Assembly (NCBI GenBank): GCA_020080175.1
Contig: JAGHQL010000265.1
Location: forward strand, 1-23,914
DNA from: Glutinoglossum americanum
Lineage: Eukaryota; Ascomycota; Geoglossomycetes; Geoglossales; Geoglossaceae
DNA: 23,914 nt
Direction: 5' to 3'
Part shown: piece after piece, positions 1 to 11,411 of the stretch
How the letters are laid out: each line of letters begins with the position of its first letter
How positions within the stretch are numbered: position 1 is the stretch's first letter
Notes under the pieces: generated by a model
Told to the model about the DNA's origin: nothing
The model's database searches: none
What the model saw: only the letters and a program-made list of their open reading frames with translations
Made by a program: the position numbers and the translations under genes

Positions 1-1195
1 CCCCCCGCCCCCGGCCCCGCACACCCCACATCCGCCAGGACCTGGCCCGCGCACCGCCCCCACGCGCCCTCGATCTCCTTCCGGGCGCGCACGCCGCCCT
101 TGGAGGCCTGGCTCGCGATCTCGGGGTACCGGTCCGCGAGCCAGAGGAGGGAGGCGTGGGACTGGATGTTGGGCGGGGAGAAGAGGTCGGGGATTAGGAG
201 GTGCGGGGCTTTTTTGAGGAGGGTGAGGAGGAAGGATGAGAGGGCTGTTGAGAGGGGGGAGGTGGATTTTGGGGAGGAGGAGAGGAGGGAGGGGAGGTGG
301 GGGAGGAGGTGGGATTTTATGGTTGTTAGGGGGGTGGAGGTTTGGGCTAGGGGGCAGAAGTAGAGGATGTGGTGGAGGACTTGGTAGGTTTGTGTGAGGA
401 TCTGGGGGGAGGGTTTTTTTTTAGCGGTTTGTGGTGGCTTTCTTGTTTTGTAAGAAGTCTCGCATACGTACCTTCTCCTCTTGCTCATCCAGCAATCCGA
501 TAAGCAAATCGAGCTTGAAATCCTTACTGAACAGGTAATAGAGTTCGAAGCTCAGTTTGACGGCTTGAACGCGTCTCGCGAGCGTCGGCTCTCCATCGCC
601 GTGAGGGGTTGTGGCGATATCGAGGATCGACTGGTAGGCATCTTGTTTCTGTTTTGAGGGATGAGAGCATGGTTGTCAGTTTTGTTTTCCCTTTTTCTTG
701 GAGGGTGATCGCCATGATTGCTATTCATGGGTATCTTGTAGCTTTGGAGAGTATATCCCTAAGCGGAGAGGGCAAATGGTAGATTTTAAGTGATATGTGG
801 ACCTTGTGTGACTTTTTCTCTTTTGAGGTAAGGGTTTTGGTGCCTTTCTTTCTGGTGGGAATGATATTCACCAATTGATTTGGAAAACTCTCTCCCCTCA
901 CGGTCTCTTCCAACTTATCTAGATCTTCTAGTGCTAGCTGATCGGGTCCCTTGGAAGCAGCTTCCGGAACTGCCCACTCGGGTGTGCTTGGCGTCGGTGA
1001 AGTCCTTGCCGGTGAAGTCCTTGCCGGTGATGCTATCGTTACTTCTTCCCCTTCCGATGGCTGTTTTGGCGGTGAGGTACTTCTAGGCTCCGGATCCTTA
1101 TGGCCAACCGGGAATTGCACGTCGTCAGCGAGATAAGCAGGATCAAGACTGCGTTCGCTCGCACTTGACTCTCGTCTCGTGGTGCTCCCCACCAT
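1..1195 (-). CDS. Unrecognised fungal protein, 5' three exons, runs off the left edge
   Basis: Exons on the minus strand are 1195-872, 648-472 and 401 to the window edge. All junctions are phase 0. Intron 1 (871-649, 223 bp) starts GTGAAT and ends AAACAG with a CTGAC branch site; intron 2 (471-402, 70 bp) starts GTACGT and ends CCCCAG. The start ATG at 1193-1195 has an acceptable context (AACG before ATG). Exon 1 gives 108 residues, polar and Pro/Ser-rich, with a tandem SPART motif from a 15-bp duplication at 996-1025. Exon 2 (59 codons) and exon 3 (133+ codons) look alpha-helical; exon 3 contains the motifs HLLIPDLFSPPN, LLWLADRYPEIAS and KEIEGAW, and ends in G/C-rich codons. No stop interrupts about 300 codons across the three exons, and exon 3 is strongly biased to C in third position, which supports real coding. 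I do not recognise the family; a helical-repeat scaffold is a guess. The first intron is long for this genome, so a different exon 1 is possible. Confidence 0.7.
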
Positions 1196-4100
1196 CGTTG
1201 TTGTCCCGAGGTCTAGAACAGATGACGTCCCTCCCCCAAGAACCTTTTGGGTTTAAAGAGCACCCTGGAATGCGCTCTGCTGGCAGGAATCCTAAAGCAA
1301 AATAAAAAACACTCAAAGTCCCCGCCAGAGGTGTAAAGAGGTATCTGGAAGCTCTTGATCTTGAGTTCTCTATATCCCGTCCGTTCTCCCAGTCTCGTCC
1401 GTCTCTGCAAGCAAGGACAGCCTGAGAAGTGGACTCTCTGGCTTCCCCTGGTGGCTCATAAGAGAAATCATAGCAAGACAAACAAGGGACGGAAGAAAGA
1501 AAGAGGTCGACGATATCAAGGAATATGAAACCAGAGCTCACCGCGAGCTTTTTCGTTCTCATTCATCGACAGTTCCACCTGGTTCAGCTAAACAAAGCCA
1601 GCCATCATCAAACCACCTACTTTTGGCTAGTAAACGAAGCAATTGATCAAAGACATCAACTCATGTCTCTCTCCAATGCTCTCCTAAGCGACCCCGCTTT
1701 GGTTTTCCTCTTTGTTCCATTGGCGGTTAACTAAATCTGTTGGCCCACAGGGTTCTCAAGGGTACCGGTTTCGTCCTGGAGCGAGATGCTCCTCTCTTTG
1801 GATAACAATGTCAAGGGAACGAGGTGGTTGAGGCTGGAGTAGAGCCCACGCGGTGATTCTCGACACCGTTCTGACGTTAATTAATTACTCCACGTACAGA
1901 TGGACAGACTCTTCCCGCGTCTTGTGGGAGATACATTGCTCGTAGGACCGCGATCCATGTGATGGTTGGAAGACAGTCCCCACCGACCATCTGGTTACGC
2001 AGGAAGTGTTTGAACAACTTCACCAAAGTTCAATTAGCGTAAAGTGAAAGCCCGCAGTATTTCAGAAATTATCCCTTAGATGTTTCCCGAATCAACGTAA
2101 TTCCCCCGCCGATAGGTGAGGTTTAGAGCTAAAAAAACCCCCCGAGCCAACTTTTGAATCCGGATTTGGAATAAATATCCTAGTTCCGCCTCATTCCCGC
2201 TAATACCCTACAATATCTCCGTCTATAAACATTCCACCCACTCAATCGAAAACTTCAGCGTCCCTGCTCGCAATAACACGGCCTCCCCGCATTGTCCCAA
2301 CATCCACCTCCGCACCCAACCTGTACGTATAATATGCGATTATATGGATGAAGCGTCCCTCAAAATCTCGAAACGATTTGTAAGGGCTACATTTCTCCTT
2401 GGCGTTGCGGCCCGCGTTTGGGGCACAGTAGCTGATCTTCTGTGCTCTGTACCGCAGGAATTCTTCTTCTAGTCTTATTGATGCGCAAAATTACGCAATT
2501 GTGCGAGTGTGTCGAAACCTCTTGATGTCGCAACACGTACATTCTGCGCAGTATCACGTATAAACGTGCAGGTAGGTACTGTACCTCGTACGCACATACT
2601 TACCAAGCGTGTTGTAGTTGTCTATCCAAGTACCTCTCAGCTCACGGGCGGAATTAGTCAGAGCGAGTGAGGTTTTTGATGCTCGAGGGCGCGGATCCTC
2701 TACCGCCCAAGTGCCTGCGGAACGAAAATAGTAAGAGACAGGCTGCCAGTGCGCGCGAGGTACCGTACTCTGTACAACAGTCACCTCATCCTCTTTTTTC
2801 CACCTTGCCTCGTTTCGCCTTGTACCGTGTTGCCCCCGTGGGGGTTCCGCGAAACGATTCCCGTGTTATGTGAGGAGAGAATCTGTACGATGAACGTGGC
2901 AAAGCAGCGTTGTTTCTTTTTAAAAATAAAGATAAGCTTTTATTATTTCTTTTCGTCTATTTTGGTTTTGGTATTTTCTTCCCCAGGCGAAGGAAAGAAG
3001 CTTCGTGGGTGGGAAATGTTATACATTTATGATTTTCAATGATCATTTGTTGGTCTGTCCATGGATTTGCGGATCTGCACGAGAATAGGGGAGGCGATTT
3101 ATTTTTGTTTTGAGCTTGTTCCCCTTATAACTATCGCGTCGTCGGGATTACGTAGATTACCACTCTTGGCCTATATGCGGACCTTCCAAACGATAGTATG
3201 TTGCGTACGGGGTCAACGAAAAACCCACCGGCTTATCCGTGCGGTGAATTCCATTTCTTGTGGGATTCTGCCTATATAGGAAATGCGGATTTCTTCGTCG
3301 CATGGTGTTTTGCGGTTGCAGTTTCTTTTCACAATCCGTTTGTTGGTTAATGCTCCGTTGTCAAAGACACCGAGTACTTGTAGTAGCGTTGGCTTTCGTC
3401 TTGTTTTCGTCTGGTTTTCGTCTCAATGATAGACAGTCTAAGAACTGCGCCCTCCAATCTGGTCCGAGCGGCGAGGCTCAGTTCAATTGACCCCATCTCT
3501 ACCACTCAGGTGGCGAGGCAGTTTTGGGGGTGCCCTGGATATTATTATCTTATCTTTCCGAATCTGTTTCTACATCTTTCGACGTGAGCCGCACCTCAGA
3601 CTTCAAATATATTGCTTGTTTCAGGAAACCCCCATTTATCGCCACCGGCCTTCTACGGGCAGGAACAAGTTTCGACGGTGAAGGCACATCTCCAACTCGG
3701 ATATTTTCCAGAACTTGATGCGAGGCACGACTGGGAATCCCACCCCGGTCTATGACTTTTGCCGAATAAATGAATCCACATCCCTTTCGCGCTCCGGATA
3801 AATTGATGATTTAACATCCATTTCCAAACGGGGGTCCCGACTCATTCGTGAGCTTTTGTGTCATCTTGTGTTTTGTTGTTGGGCAAACGTTGTTTGGAGA
3901 CGAGACAGGTGGCGACGGCGGTGCTGATGCCTAGGACGAGAGTCGTGTTGTTGTTTTTCATGCCAACGGTGGGACCCATAATACAATGTAGACGGTTGTA
4001 CGGGTTCGCGGTTCGGCACCGTCGAGGGATTACTGACCGTCGAGCGATTCGTGGCTGTGCGATAGATGTGCCCATTTGCATGTAGATACACGTTGTACCG

Positions 4101-5385
4101 CCCAGTGATCAGTCTGGATGTGTAGCCAGAGTTCTTTAATCAGGGGTCGGAGTATTTTCACCCGGTCCACCCTATTCGCCGGCGTTTGTCAGTCATCTTC
4201 CTCTCATCCTCTCATGCGTGGGTGGTATGCGGAGGAAGAGTAGCTTCATCAATCCGTCAATGCGTGGTGTTCCGCTTGCCTTCCGAGCCCGACTTATGCG
4301 CATGGAAGTTTCGTCTCATATTGTGTTTGGCAGACGGAATGCGTGCTATGCTCGATCTGGCGATGGAGCCAAGAGAAGGGTGGGTCTTTGGACGAGGGTG
4401 GTTGACCTGTCAAAGCTGTCAAAGCCCGGCACAGAGCATGGGCTGGTCCTCAGCCAATTTTGCGAGTTTGTCGGAGTCGCAAATCTGCAACAGACGAGTT
4501 TCACCGCGCGGGCTGTCAGAAGCGAGGGAGAAGGGGAAGGCTAAACCGACATTTTACGTTCAACCGACCGTTTTCGAACGGCCCATCGCCACAAAGCCGC
4601 GATTGCTCACTTGCCTCCTCCAAGAATAAGACGATTCCACGCGTGCGCCATCGCTGCTGTCAGGGCTATTTCTGTTTAGGTTTATGTTCCGATAAGCGTC
4701 CGCAATCCCTCAACTCTCTATCGCTCATAGTAGCGCATACAAGGTTACTTGAGCATGTTGCTGTTGTTCCCCGTTTCCCCTGGCCCTCCTACTCTTCCCA
4801 TGAAGTGTGATGGGTTTCCGGACAGCATTGGAAAACCTACTTCTGCTTCTGGCCGTGAAACCGCGGTCTCTAGGGGACTTGCGCCTCTTGGTCGAACCCC
4901 TCTAACCCTCCAACCTTCCCACCCCCCCCCTGTGAGATCGGCTCCTGCCTGCGAGATCTCCTTACGCAAGACTTGTGTAATCCCCGGCCGCGCGCTATCC
5001 TCCCGCCTGTAACATGGAATCCGGCAACTTCATTCCTACGTCAAATAGGAACCCTGGCTCTGGCTTGGCCAGTCCCTCTTATATTCATGCGTTGCCCCCG
5101 CCTTTTCTTTGTCCGTTGAGAGAGCAAGCCTGGAGCTGTCTTCTCCTTTCTTTTCTTGCTACCACCAGTTCGGAGAAATATATGGAGAATGCTAGAGTCT
5201 GGCCCATCATCAGTGCGTTAGTCTCGTCAGCCCTAACGACTGGATCGTCGTCGTGACTTTCGCTCTCTTGTGCGCGCCGAGGATTTATTCAACCGCCTAC
5301 TTTATTGCCTGCTACGTTCTCTGGAAGAAGCAGCGCCTAAATCTCTATTATTAATCTCTCTTCTATCTGATCCTGTCGCTCGAGG
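1196..5385. other. Long intergenic stretch, no supported gene
   Basis: About 4.2 kb separate the divergently oriented genes at 1195 (minus) and 5386 (plus), so both promoters should lie here. Open frames of 60-150 codons occur on both strands but none shows splice-linked continuation, a family motif or a coherent codon pattern. The part from about 5030 to 5385 is C/T-rich, as in many fungal leaders, and is a likely 5' untranslated region of the membrane-protein gene. A TATAAA-like string sits near 2223. I see no tRNA, rRNA or clear transposon. Confidence 0.5.
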
Positions 5386-7267
5386 ATGCCTGTATCACCT
5401 CCCACGATCGTTGTTAGGTCCCCCCAGGCGACCCCCGAGATCACTGCTGCCAATACAGCTGGCAGTAATGTGAGCTCGCACGCTTATCAGATGTTGCTGT
5501 TTAATTCAACTCAATCTTTGGCGACATCAACCGTAGTTCTCACAATATTCAACACCATTGCCGCTTTCTTGACCATGACGATTATCATTCACGATTGTTG
5601 GAGGGCCTTCCGGGCCAAAAATCAGGGCTTTGAGTAGACCCCCTCGCATTCAATGCAACTAGAACTCTTTGCTGACCTCCACTAGGAAAAGGAAGCTATA
5701 TTTTTTGACGAATATTCACCCTGCAGAGACGTTTCCTCTCATAGTTTCGGTAGCGGTCATCATCCAGGGCTTCATATTTGCTGGGGTTGAGTCTATGGGG
5801 TTATCGAAATTTCGGGTTTCGGGGTGCACGAAGATCTCAGAAGTTGTATGGACAGGTATGTTGCCCGAGACTGCAGTCATGTCTAGTATGAAGGGGCGAA
5901 CGCTGACAGCGTTCACAACAGCAATATGGCTCGTCCCAATCACTATCAAAGTCTTTGCCGCAGAGACCGCCATACGAGCCTTGAGGAACCCGAGATTCCC
6001 GCCTCGAGGCAGAAAGACTATCCCCGCCTGTCTAGCCGCTATATTAATCCTGATTGTCGTAATGTGGGCACCGTCGAGGATTTACCCCGCGGAGGACCGC
6101 TGCATCGCGAGTCTAATGTTCTATATACGGAGCAAAGGAAAGGCTGGTGTGGTTTCTATCCTATGCATCGCCGGCGTCATCATTATCTCCCTTGTTATTA
6201 CACTTGTGCAGTTGTCTCGAAACGTTCAGATCCGCAAAGATGAGCGCATCGCAGCAAGCAGAATGGTCTATTACCTTGCTATTACCGTCGCCATTCTAGT
6301 AAGACAAGGGACCCATCAAGTGACTGGTTGTATGCTAAGTTCTCGATAGGGGTTTGCTATACCGTACTTTGCCGAGCGGGCTAGGCACAAAAACTCCAAC
6401 CTCGCGAACATGATGGCCACAGTATCCCTAAACCTCTGGGGCCTAACCAACAGCTTCCTCCACCTGTTCCTCCGCGCAAACGCCAAGAGTACAGCCATCA
6501 AGCCGTCTGCGGCATCATGGTCGAGACAGAATCGGCAGGCGATATTCAGACCTAGTGAACTCACACTCGCCCGCACCTCGACAGAGATCTCAATGGTACG
6601 AGAATCTAAATCCCAAGAGAGCGGCCAGAGTGAAACCGAGAAATCAAATCTACCCACTTTCCCACCACCGTTGAAATCACCTTCCGGGATGGGCGCCTAC
6701 GCACCATTTAGGAACGCCTGGTCGGCTAGAAATCTCATATCCCGGAAACCCACCACTCCCGAAGCCATAGCCAAGCAACCGACCCCATCCCGCCCCCGTA
6801 CACCAAGCTACTCCATCTTCCCCAAGGCGTCGCCTCCCCCACCCCCAATGCCACCCCTGCCACAACTCCGACAATCAACAACAACCCCTGACGCTCCAGC
6901 CGACGTCAACTACCATGACACCAGCGCTACAACAGGTATCGCAATCACCTACGACGACCTCACACCCCCTCCCCGCACCGCTCATAGCCGTGGCTCTTCC
7001 GCTAGCTCTGCAACGGTCCAAATCGGCCTTCGCATCTCCAACGCCATCGCAATGGGCTTAAACTCAACCTTAAGTACTACTATCTTCCCGGAGCCAGCTC
7101 CCATCCCCGCGCCACTGCGCGTTCCAGGGGCGCAGAAGATGTTGCCACCAACACCGAGAGGGGAGAAGAGGTCACTTTTGAGGTTGCCGGAGGCGGCGGT
7201 TATGACAAAGAGTGTGGGGGTCAGGGAACAGGCCCGGGCGAGCAGGCCGGGTGGGATGTGGATATGA
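5386..7267 (+). CDS. Seven-helix GPCR-like integral membrane protein
   Basis: Coding exons are 5386-5633, 5686-5855, 5922-6298 and 6350-7267: 1713 bases, 570 residues. The three introns (52, 66 and 51 bp) have GTAGAC, GTATGT and GTAAGA donors, TAG/CAG acceptors and CTGAC or CTAAG branch sites, and all phases agree. The short N-terminus has an N-glycosylation-like NST and is followed by seven hydrophobic segments. These lie at about 5509-5580, 5725-5790, 5845-5960 (WTAIWLVPI across intron 2), 6020-6075, 6155-6215, 6265-6365 (across intron 3) and 6395-6470. A roughly 250-residue tail follows, rich in Ser, Pro and Arg with a PPPPPMPPLP stretch; it is probably cytosolic. The layout fits a fungal seven-transmembrane receptor of unknown ligand. 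I see no CFEM cysteine domain, so a classic CFEM-type Pth11 is unlikely. A non-receptor membrane protein cannot be excluded. Confidence 0.8.
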
Positions 7268-9033
7268 TGGTGGTGTGTTTTGAGCGTCTTTTCCCTTTTT
7301 GGTTTTTGGTGTCGCGGTGTTACACACAAGTCATAGATCTTTTATCTTCTGCCAGGTGTCCTATTGTCTCTTACTAGCACAGGACAACCTAATACCTCTT
7401 ACGTCGCATTCCCCCGATACCATCCCGCTGGTTTTAGGTTGTCGGGTTTGGTGGGCACTAGCATAGGACCCTTTCTTCTATTACTCTTCATTCTTCTTCC
7501 TCCTCCCGGCACCGGCGATCTAGAGCTGCCGGGGAGTACTGTGGCTGGAAACGAAACAGCAGAAACGGCGGAGAGAACCGCCTTAAAAGCAATTACGCTC
7601 GTTCATTTCACCCTGTCAATCTTTTTATTCTTCTTTTTTTTTATTTTTACTAGGGCTTAGAACAGGGATCAAACGAGGTGGGCGAGGCAAGGGGAAGCGG
7701 GTCTCGTTTATGTTTATGAGTCGTGGTTTTTATTCCCTTTTCTTTTTTTCTTTTCTTCTTTTCTCTGGGGTGCGGGGTGGGAGTGTAAGGAGAGATAAGA
7801 TAGGTACACGCACCCAGATACCCATTGCATAGGCTGCGAGGGTGCAGGAAGGGCAAGGATTGGGAGGATTTGATTTGAAATGAAAATTATCCCGGATGTC
7901 TGTTATTTTGTGAAGTATCCCACATCTATCACAGCGGCTATAACTGTCACACGAAAGACTTTAAAAAGGGGTTAGAATGATTAGGTAGTTTTTAGCCCTT
8001 AAGTTCCCCCGTTCCAATTGATCGAGTGAAAAGTGCCCAACACAATCGGGATCGATCACCTTCTTAGGTAAGGGAGGGGCGTCTGAGGTTTGGAGGTTGG
8101 TTTGCTTCCTTGGTTGTTGATTGGCTGGACTAACAAACAAACGGGGAGTTACGTAAATAGGGGAGGTGGATACGGTGGAAACGCAAGTATGCACCGCACT
8201 CGTTAAGATTTCTGAAGGGGGAGCTAGGAGCCTGGGGGTTTCCTTTTGCTTGACAGTTTGATTTGACGCGGGAGGGTTGGGTGGTGCGGACGAGGGATAA
8301 GAGATGGCACATGGATAAAACAGCGACTTTTCTTGGAAAATTTAAATAAATAACCCCCCCCCTTAAAAAAAATAAAAAGCCAATCTGTTCCGATAGAGCC
8401 TGGGTGGTGGGTTTGGGGAGTGCGAAAGCCGGGAGAGACGCTGCGGTGCGTGGTGGTCTGGGCCCGAAGCTGGCTTCTTTTTTTTTCTGGAGTCTTGGAT
8501 AATAATAAAATGAGGTGCAGACCCCACGGAGACGGGTCGATTTCAACCAGGCCGGAGAGATCTTGGCGGTGTTTGATCGACCGACGTTAACGTTAGCTGG
8601 CTGATCTTTGACTTGGCTGCGTCGTTCCGTGCGATCGGCTGGGCTGGCTTTCATTGGCTCGGGGTCTGGTCGTTCTGGTGTCTGCCTTGACTATAGGCGG
8701 AACTGCCGCGCTGCTGAGCCTATTGGAGGTAGTCGAGCCGGATGCAACTCTTTTGGCTGTGGTTGGATCCCCTTTGCTATAGAGGTCGGGGTGATGGTAG
8801 TGAGACTATGCCTGCGTACCTTTAGAACGCTGGAATGAAACGCCGAAAGCAATAAATGTTATCCCCACTCTATCGACATATGATGGCGTCCTACGCTCCT
8901 GATCTTTTTAAAAGATGATTACTTGAGCACCTCTGGCCTTTTGAATGCTATAAAGTCAGTGTGCAAACCGCTATAGTGTTGTTTCATCTCGCACTCTTCT
9001 CATGGTTGTACTAAAAGACACAAGACAATTGCC
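7268..9033. other. Intergenic stretch with low-complexity tracts
   Basis: It holds T/C-rich tracts at about 7615-7650 and 7720-7770, and an A/C homopolymer patch at about 8340-8380 (a C run followed by an A run). A 174-codon minus-strand open frame at 8130-8654 has no recognisable motif and overlaps these tracts, so it is not called. The first part is probably the 3' untranslated region of the membrane-protein gene. A TATAAAG string at 8949-8955 lies about 80 bases before the ATG at 9034. Confidence 0.45.
8715..8830 (+). repeat. Dispersed repeat, left copy
   Basis: The stretch containing GGTAGTCGAGCCGGATGCA matches 11653-11770, which contains GGTAGTCGAGGCGGTTGCA, in the same orientation. By eye similarity runs for about 110 bases at roughly 70%. 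The two copies bracket the eroded-gene block. No coding capacity or family is recognised. Confidence 0.5.
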
Positions 9034-9290
9034 ATGTTGCCTACGTTTCTCTGCGCCTGCTTCCTATTGCTGCCTATGAGACTACGTAAGTACCATTCCG
9101 GTCGATCATGGTAAATGGTTACTTGTAACTAACTATCTTGAATGTTGGCCCCTCTGTAGCAGAGTATACCCATGCTGACAGCCTCCGTAGCCCGTTCCGT
9201 CCTTTCTTCGCTGTTCACGGACTCTATAGCCTGTGTCTGTCTATAGCAGCGAATATATTACTTCTCTTCGACTCTAGGCAGACAGCTTAG
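9034..9290 (+). CDS. Possible small two-exon protein with hydrophobic segments
   Basis: Exons 9034-9085 and 9160-9290 would encode 60 residues. The 74-bp intron has a GTAAGT donor, a CTAAC branch site and a TGTAG acceptor, and the phases match. The start has an AATTGCC leader and a TATAAAG about 80 bases upstream. The N-terminus (MLPTFLCACFLLLP) resembles a signal peptide or membrane anchor; a second hydrophobic stretch (LCLSIAANILLLF) lies near the C-terminus. No family is recognised. It could be a real small membrane or secreted protein, or the surviving 5' end of a longer eroded gene, since hydrophobic frames continue downstream to about 9480. Confidence 0.35.
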
Positions 9291-9504
9291 TAGAGTTGTA
9301 GGGGGGAAACGTGTTTTTCTCGTGGCTGGGATGGTTATCGTTAAAAATACTGCCGGGCATCCGTTATGCCCAATATTCGGCTTATTTACTTGTGTTATGA
9401 TGGTCTTATCTAGTGGCTGGCCAGCGATCTATCTCCTGAGAGGTAAAAATACATTGAGAACGGCGAATCGGTTAAACAGCAACGGGGGTTTAGCTCCTTG
9501 GGGG
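9291..9504. other. Short stretch without a supported gene
   Basis: The plus strand has an open frame at 9322-9603 whose first half is hydrophobic (SSGWPAIYLL), and the minus strand also stays open for about 120 bases. Neither has splice signals or a family match. It may be the eroded continuation of one of its neighbours. Confidence 0.3.
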
Positions 9505-9888
9505 TTACGAGGGCGAATACTTCCTGAATTCGACCTCCGCGAACCAGGTCCAGGGGGCGACCATCGTGACCCCAGGCGGATTTGCGACTTGCGAGAGATC
9601 TAGAGTTTCGTTGTCGTGGACATTGTAAAGGCAATTGAAGATGTCGTTGGATAGAATAGGGGATACCTATCCATCATTGATCGGAAAGGAGATACCCAGG
9701 TCCTTTGCGTCATCTCCAGAGTCGATAGTTAACCTCATATCTCCTTTGCACGCTCCTGGAGGTCGGCTTTACGGGGCCCCCGACAGAGTTTCATGGCTCA
9801 AAGCCGGCACCTGTGGTGACAAGACATTGCCTTCAACACCAAGCAAGTATAGAGTACGAAGTCTTGGCCATTTAGAGCGTATGAGTAA
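9505..9888 (-). pseudogene. Eroded coding segment of unknown family
   Basis: One minus-strand frame keeps protein-like sequence over about 125 codons with only two internal stops. Readable motifs are GVEGNVLSPQVPALSHETL, DAKDLGISFPIND, NDIFNCLYNVHDNE, DLSQVANPPGV and APWTWFAEVEFRKY. The composition (Trp, Pro-Pro-Gly, Asn/Asp-rich) is unlike random frames, so this is likely a former exon. It lies just downstream of the AAA-ATPase-like relic on the same strand. It could be that gene's 3' part or a separate gene; I do not recognise the family. Confidence 0.45.
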
Positions 9889-9921
9889 GAAATAATAGAC
9901 TCGTGACGTGCAATTAGCTAG

Positions 9922-11411
9922 TCAGTCCTCGCTTGGAGGTCGCTCAAACATGTGTCTGTGTTATATGTAGTTTCGGCCCTTCCCTCGTCGCAGAAGTGAT
10001 AGCCGTTGAAATATTTAGTCATAGTCAAAATATGCTTTTGATAAGCTTCGAAGTTCGGGCTAGAGCGCCTTTAGGGCGGCTTGTATATCCAAACTAGTTA
10101 AACCACAAATCCCTGCCAAGTCCCTGTCGAGTGACAGGTTGGCTGCCACGCTAGACCCGCTGCCAGCGCCGGATAAAGAGAGCGGCGAGATGCCTGTGAT
10201 GAAAGCGTTTCGAATCCCTTTCGAGAGCAATGATTTTACTATAGCCCAAAAAGTTCTAAATGTTTGTTCGACCGCTGTGCCCTCCCAAGTAGCCTTTTAA
10301 GGCTCAAGATAGTCATTGCTGAAGGCATCATATTCGCCAACGAATAAGTGGATCTGCGAAAAAATTTCGAGCATTAGAAATAATGAAATCGAATAAGAGA
10401 GCAAGTAGTGCTTACCCCATTCACACCGGCAAGTGTCTTGTCACCTCTTTGCCGAGCATCTCTGATTGCTTTCTTAACCGGCTGAACACATTCTGTGAGG
10501 CTATGGGCGGGGTCGGTAGGATCAATGGCCTTAGGCGCATCCCTGCCTAGATATGCGGCATATGTATCATGGAACTCCACAAGCGGCTGGGTTATCATGC
10601 ATTTGAGAGCCCGATCTGCATCTATTATGTTCGGACTGCGGCTGATATAGGGAGAAATCAAGGTCAAGGTGAAGTATTGTCTAGGTTTCGCCCTTCCTTC
10701 TACAATATCATTTTTGCACATCAAGACCCTTTCGTAATTAAAATAGAAGTTAGTTTCGCACGCCATGGTATTAGGAACTGGCCACGGACCTCAAAGGATG
10801 ATTGATGTACATCCGCATACTGAAGGCCGTGAAAGTGTTCCAGCATGCTTATTGTCAATGATTTCCCAAACCGACAAGGGTGGAAAAGAGGACCGGCTTC
10901 TTGATGGTCTCTGGGAATGAGATGTATCGACTGCGGTCGAAGCAAACCTGCCTTTCACCTCTCAGTATCGTAGAGATGCCAGCCCCTATGGAATTGAAAT
11001 GCTTCAGCCTGCTATTAATAGTCAAACTACCATCGCCGATTCGGGACCTCTCTAGTGGAGGCACTATTTGAGTATGAATGCTTCCCTTTTTATATGCAGG
11101 AAGGCGGAATCTTTCTTGTCGTAGTTGTAGAGTCTCCTGTCACGGTAAATCAGACCAACACGTATGTATATTACAACATCTAGCCTTGGACCCAAATGTT
11201 CGCAATACTCACTAGTGCTAGCATACTCTCCATGCCATTCCTTCAATATCTGCTTAAGGTACGCCACCTCCCCCTCAAGACGTGCCAGTCTCGCCCAGGT
11301 TCCCACACCAGAGCTATAGGGATTACCGCATCGGGTGGGCTTTGATCTAAGGGTAATCCGAGGGTGAGCGACATGGTAATTTAAACGGTTTATGGCGAGT
11401 TGGAGTTTCAC
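9922..11411 (-). pseudogene. Eroded AAA-ATPase-like gene (PF09820-type)
   Basis: Pieces in more than one minus-strand frame read in order like the fungal AAA-ATPase-like family, whose members often carry a C-terminal PD-(D/E)XK nuclease domain. First comes a coiled-coil-like N-terminus (RLARLEGEVAYLKQIL, about 11300-11250). Next are RQVCFDRSRYISFPE and the P-loop-like CRFGKSLTISMLEHFHG (about 10960-10820). Then come QYFTLTLISPYISRSPN, FHDTYAAYLGRDAPKAIDP, EYDAFSNDYLEP after an intron, and GIRNAFITGISPLSLSGAG. A normal intron lies at 10415-10354 (62 bp, GTAAGC to CGCAG). Several frame breaks and stops make a working product unlikely, and no nuclease catalytic motif is readable downstream. The family's role in fungi is unknown to me; the assignment rests on motif order remembered from the family. 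Confidence 0.65.

Noticed and set aside
100-363. An 87-codon plus-strand open frame rich in Gly, Arg and Glu
   Set aside because: It is antisense to the third exon of the minus-strand gene at the left edge, which has better coding texture and splice support.
1143-1562. A 139-codon minus-strand open frame
   Set aside because: It overlaps the better-supported exon 1 in another frame, has no motif, and probably covers the 5' leader.
4186-4629. A 147-codon plus-strand open frame
   Set aside because: No motif, no splice continuation, and overlapping frames of similar length. It is likely chance in upstream DNA.
8130-8654. A 174-codon minus-strand open frame
   Set aside because: It crosses homopolymer tracts and part of no known family. 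Composition looks non-coding.
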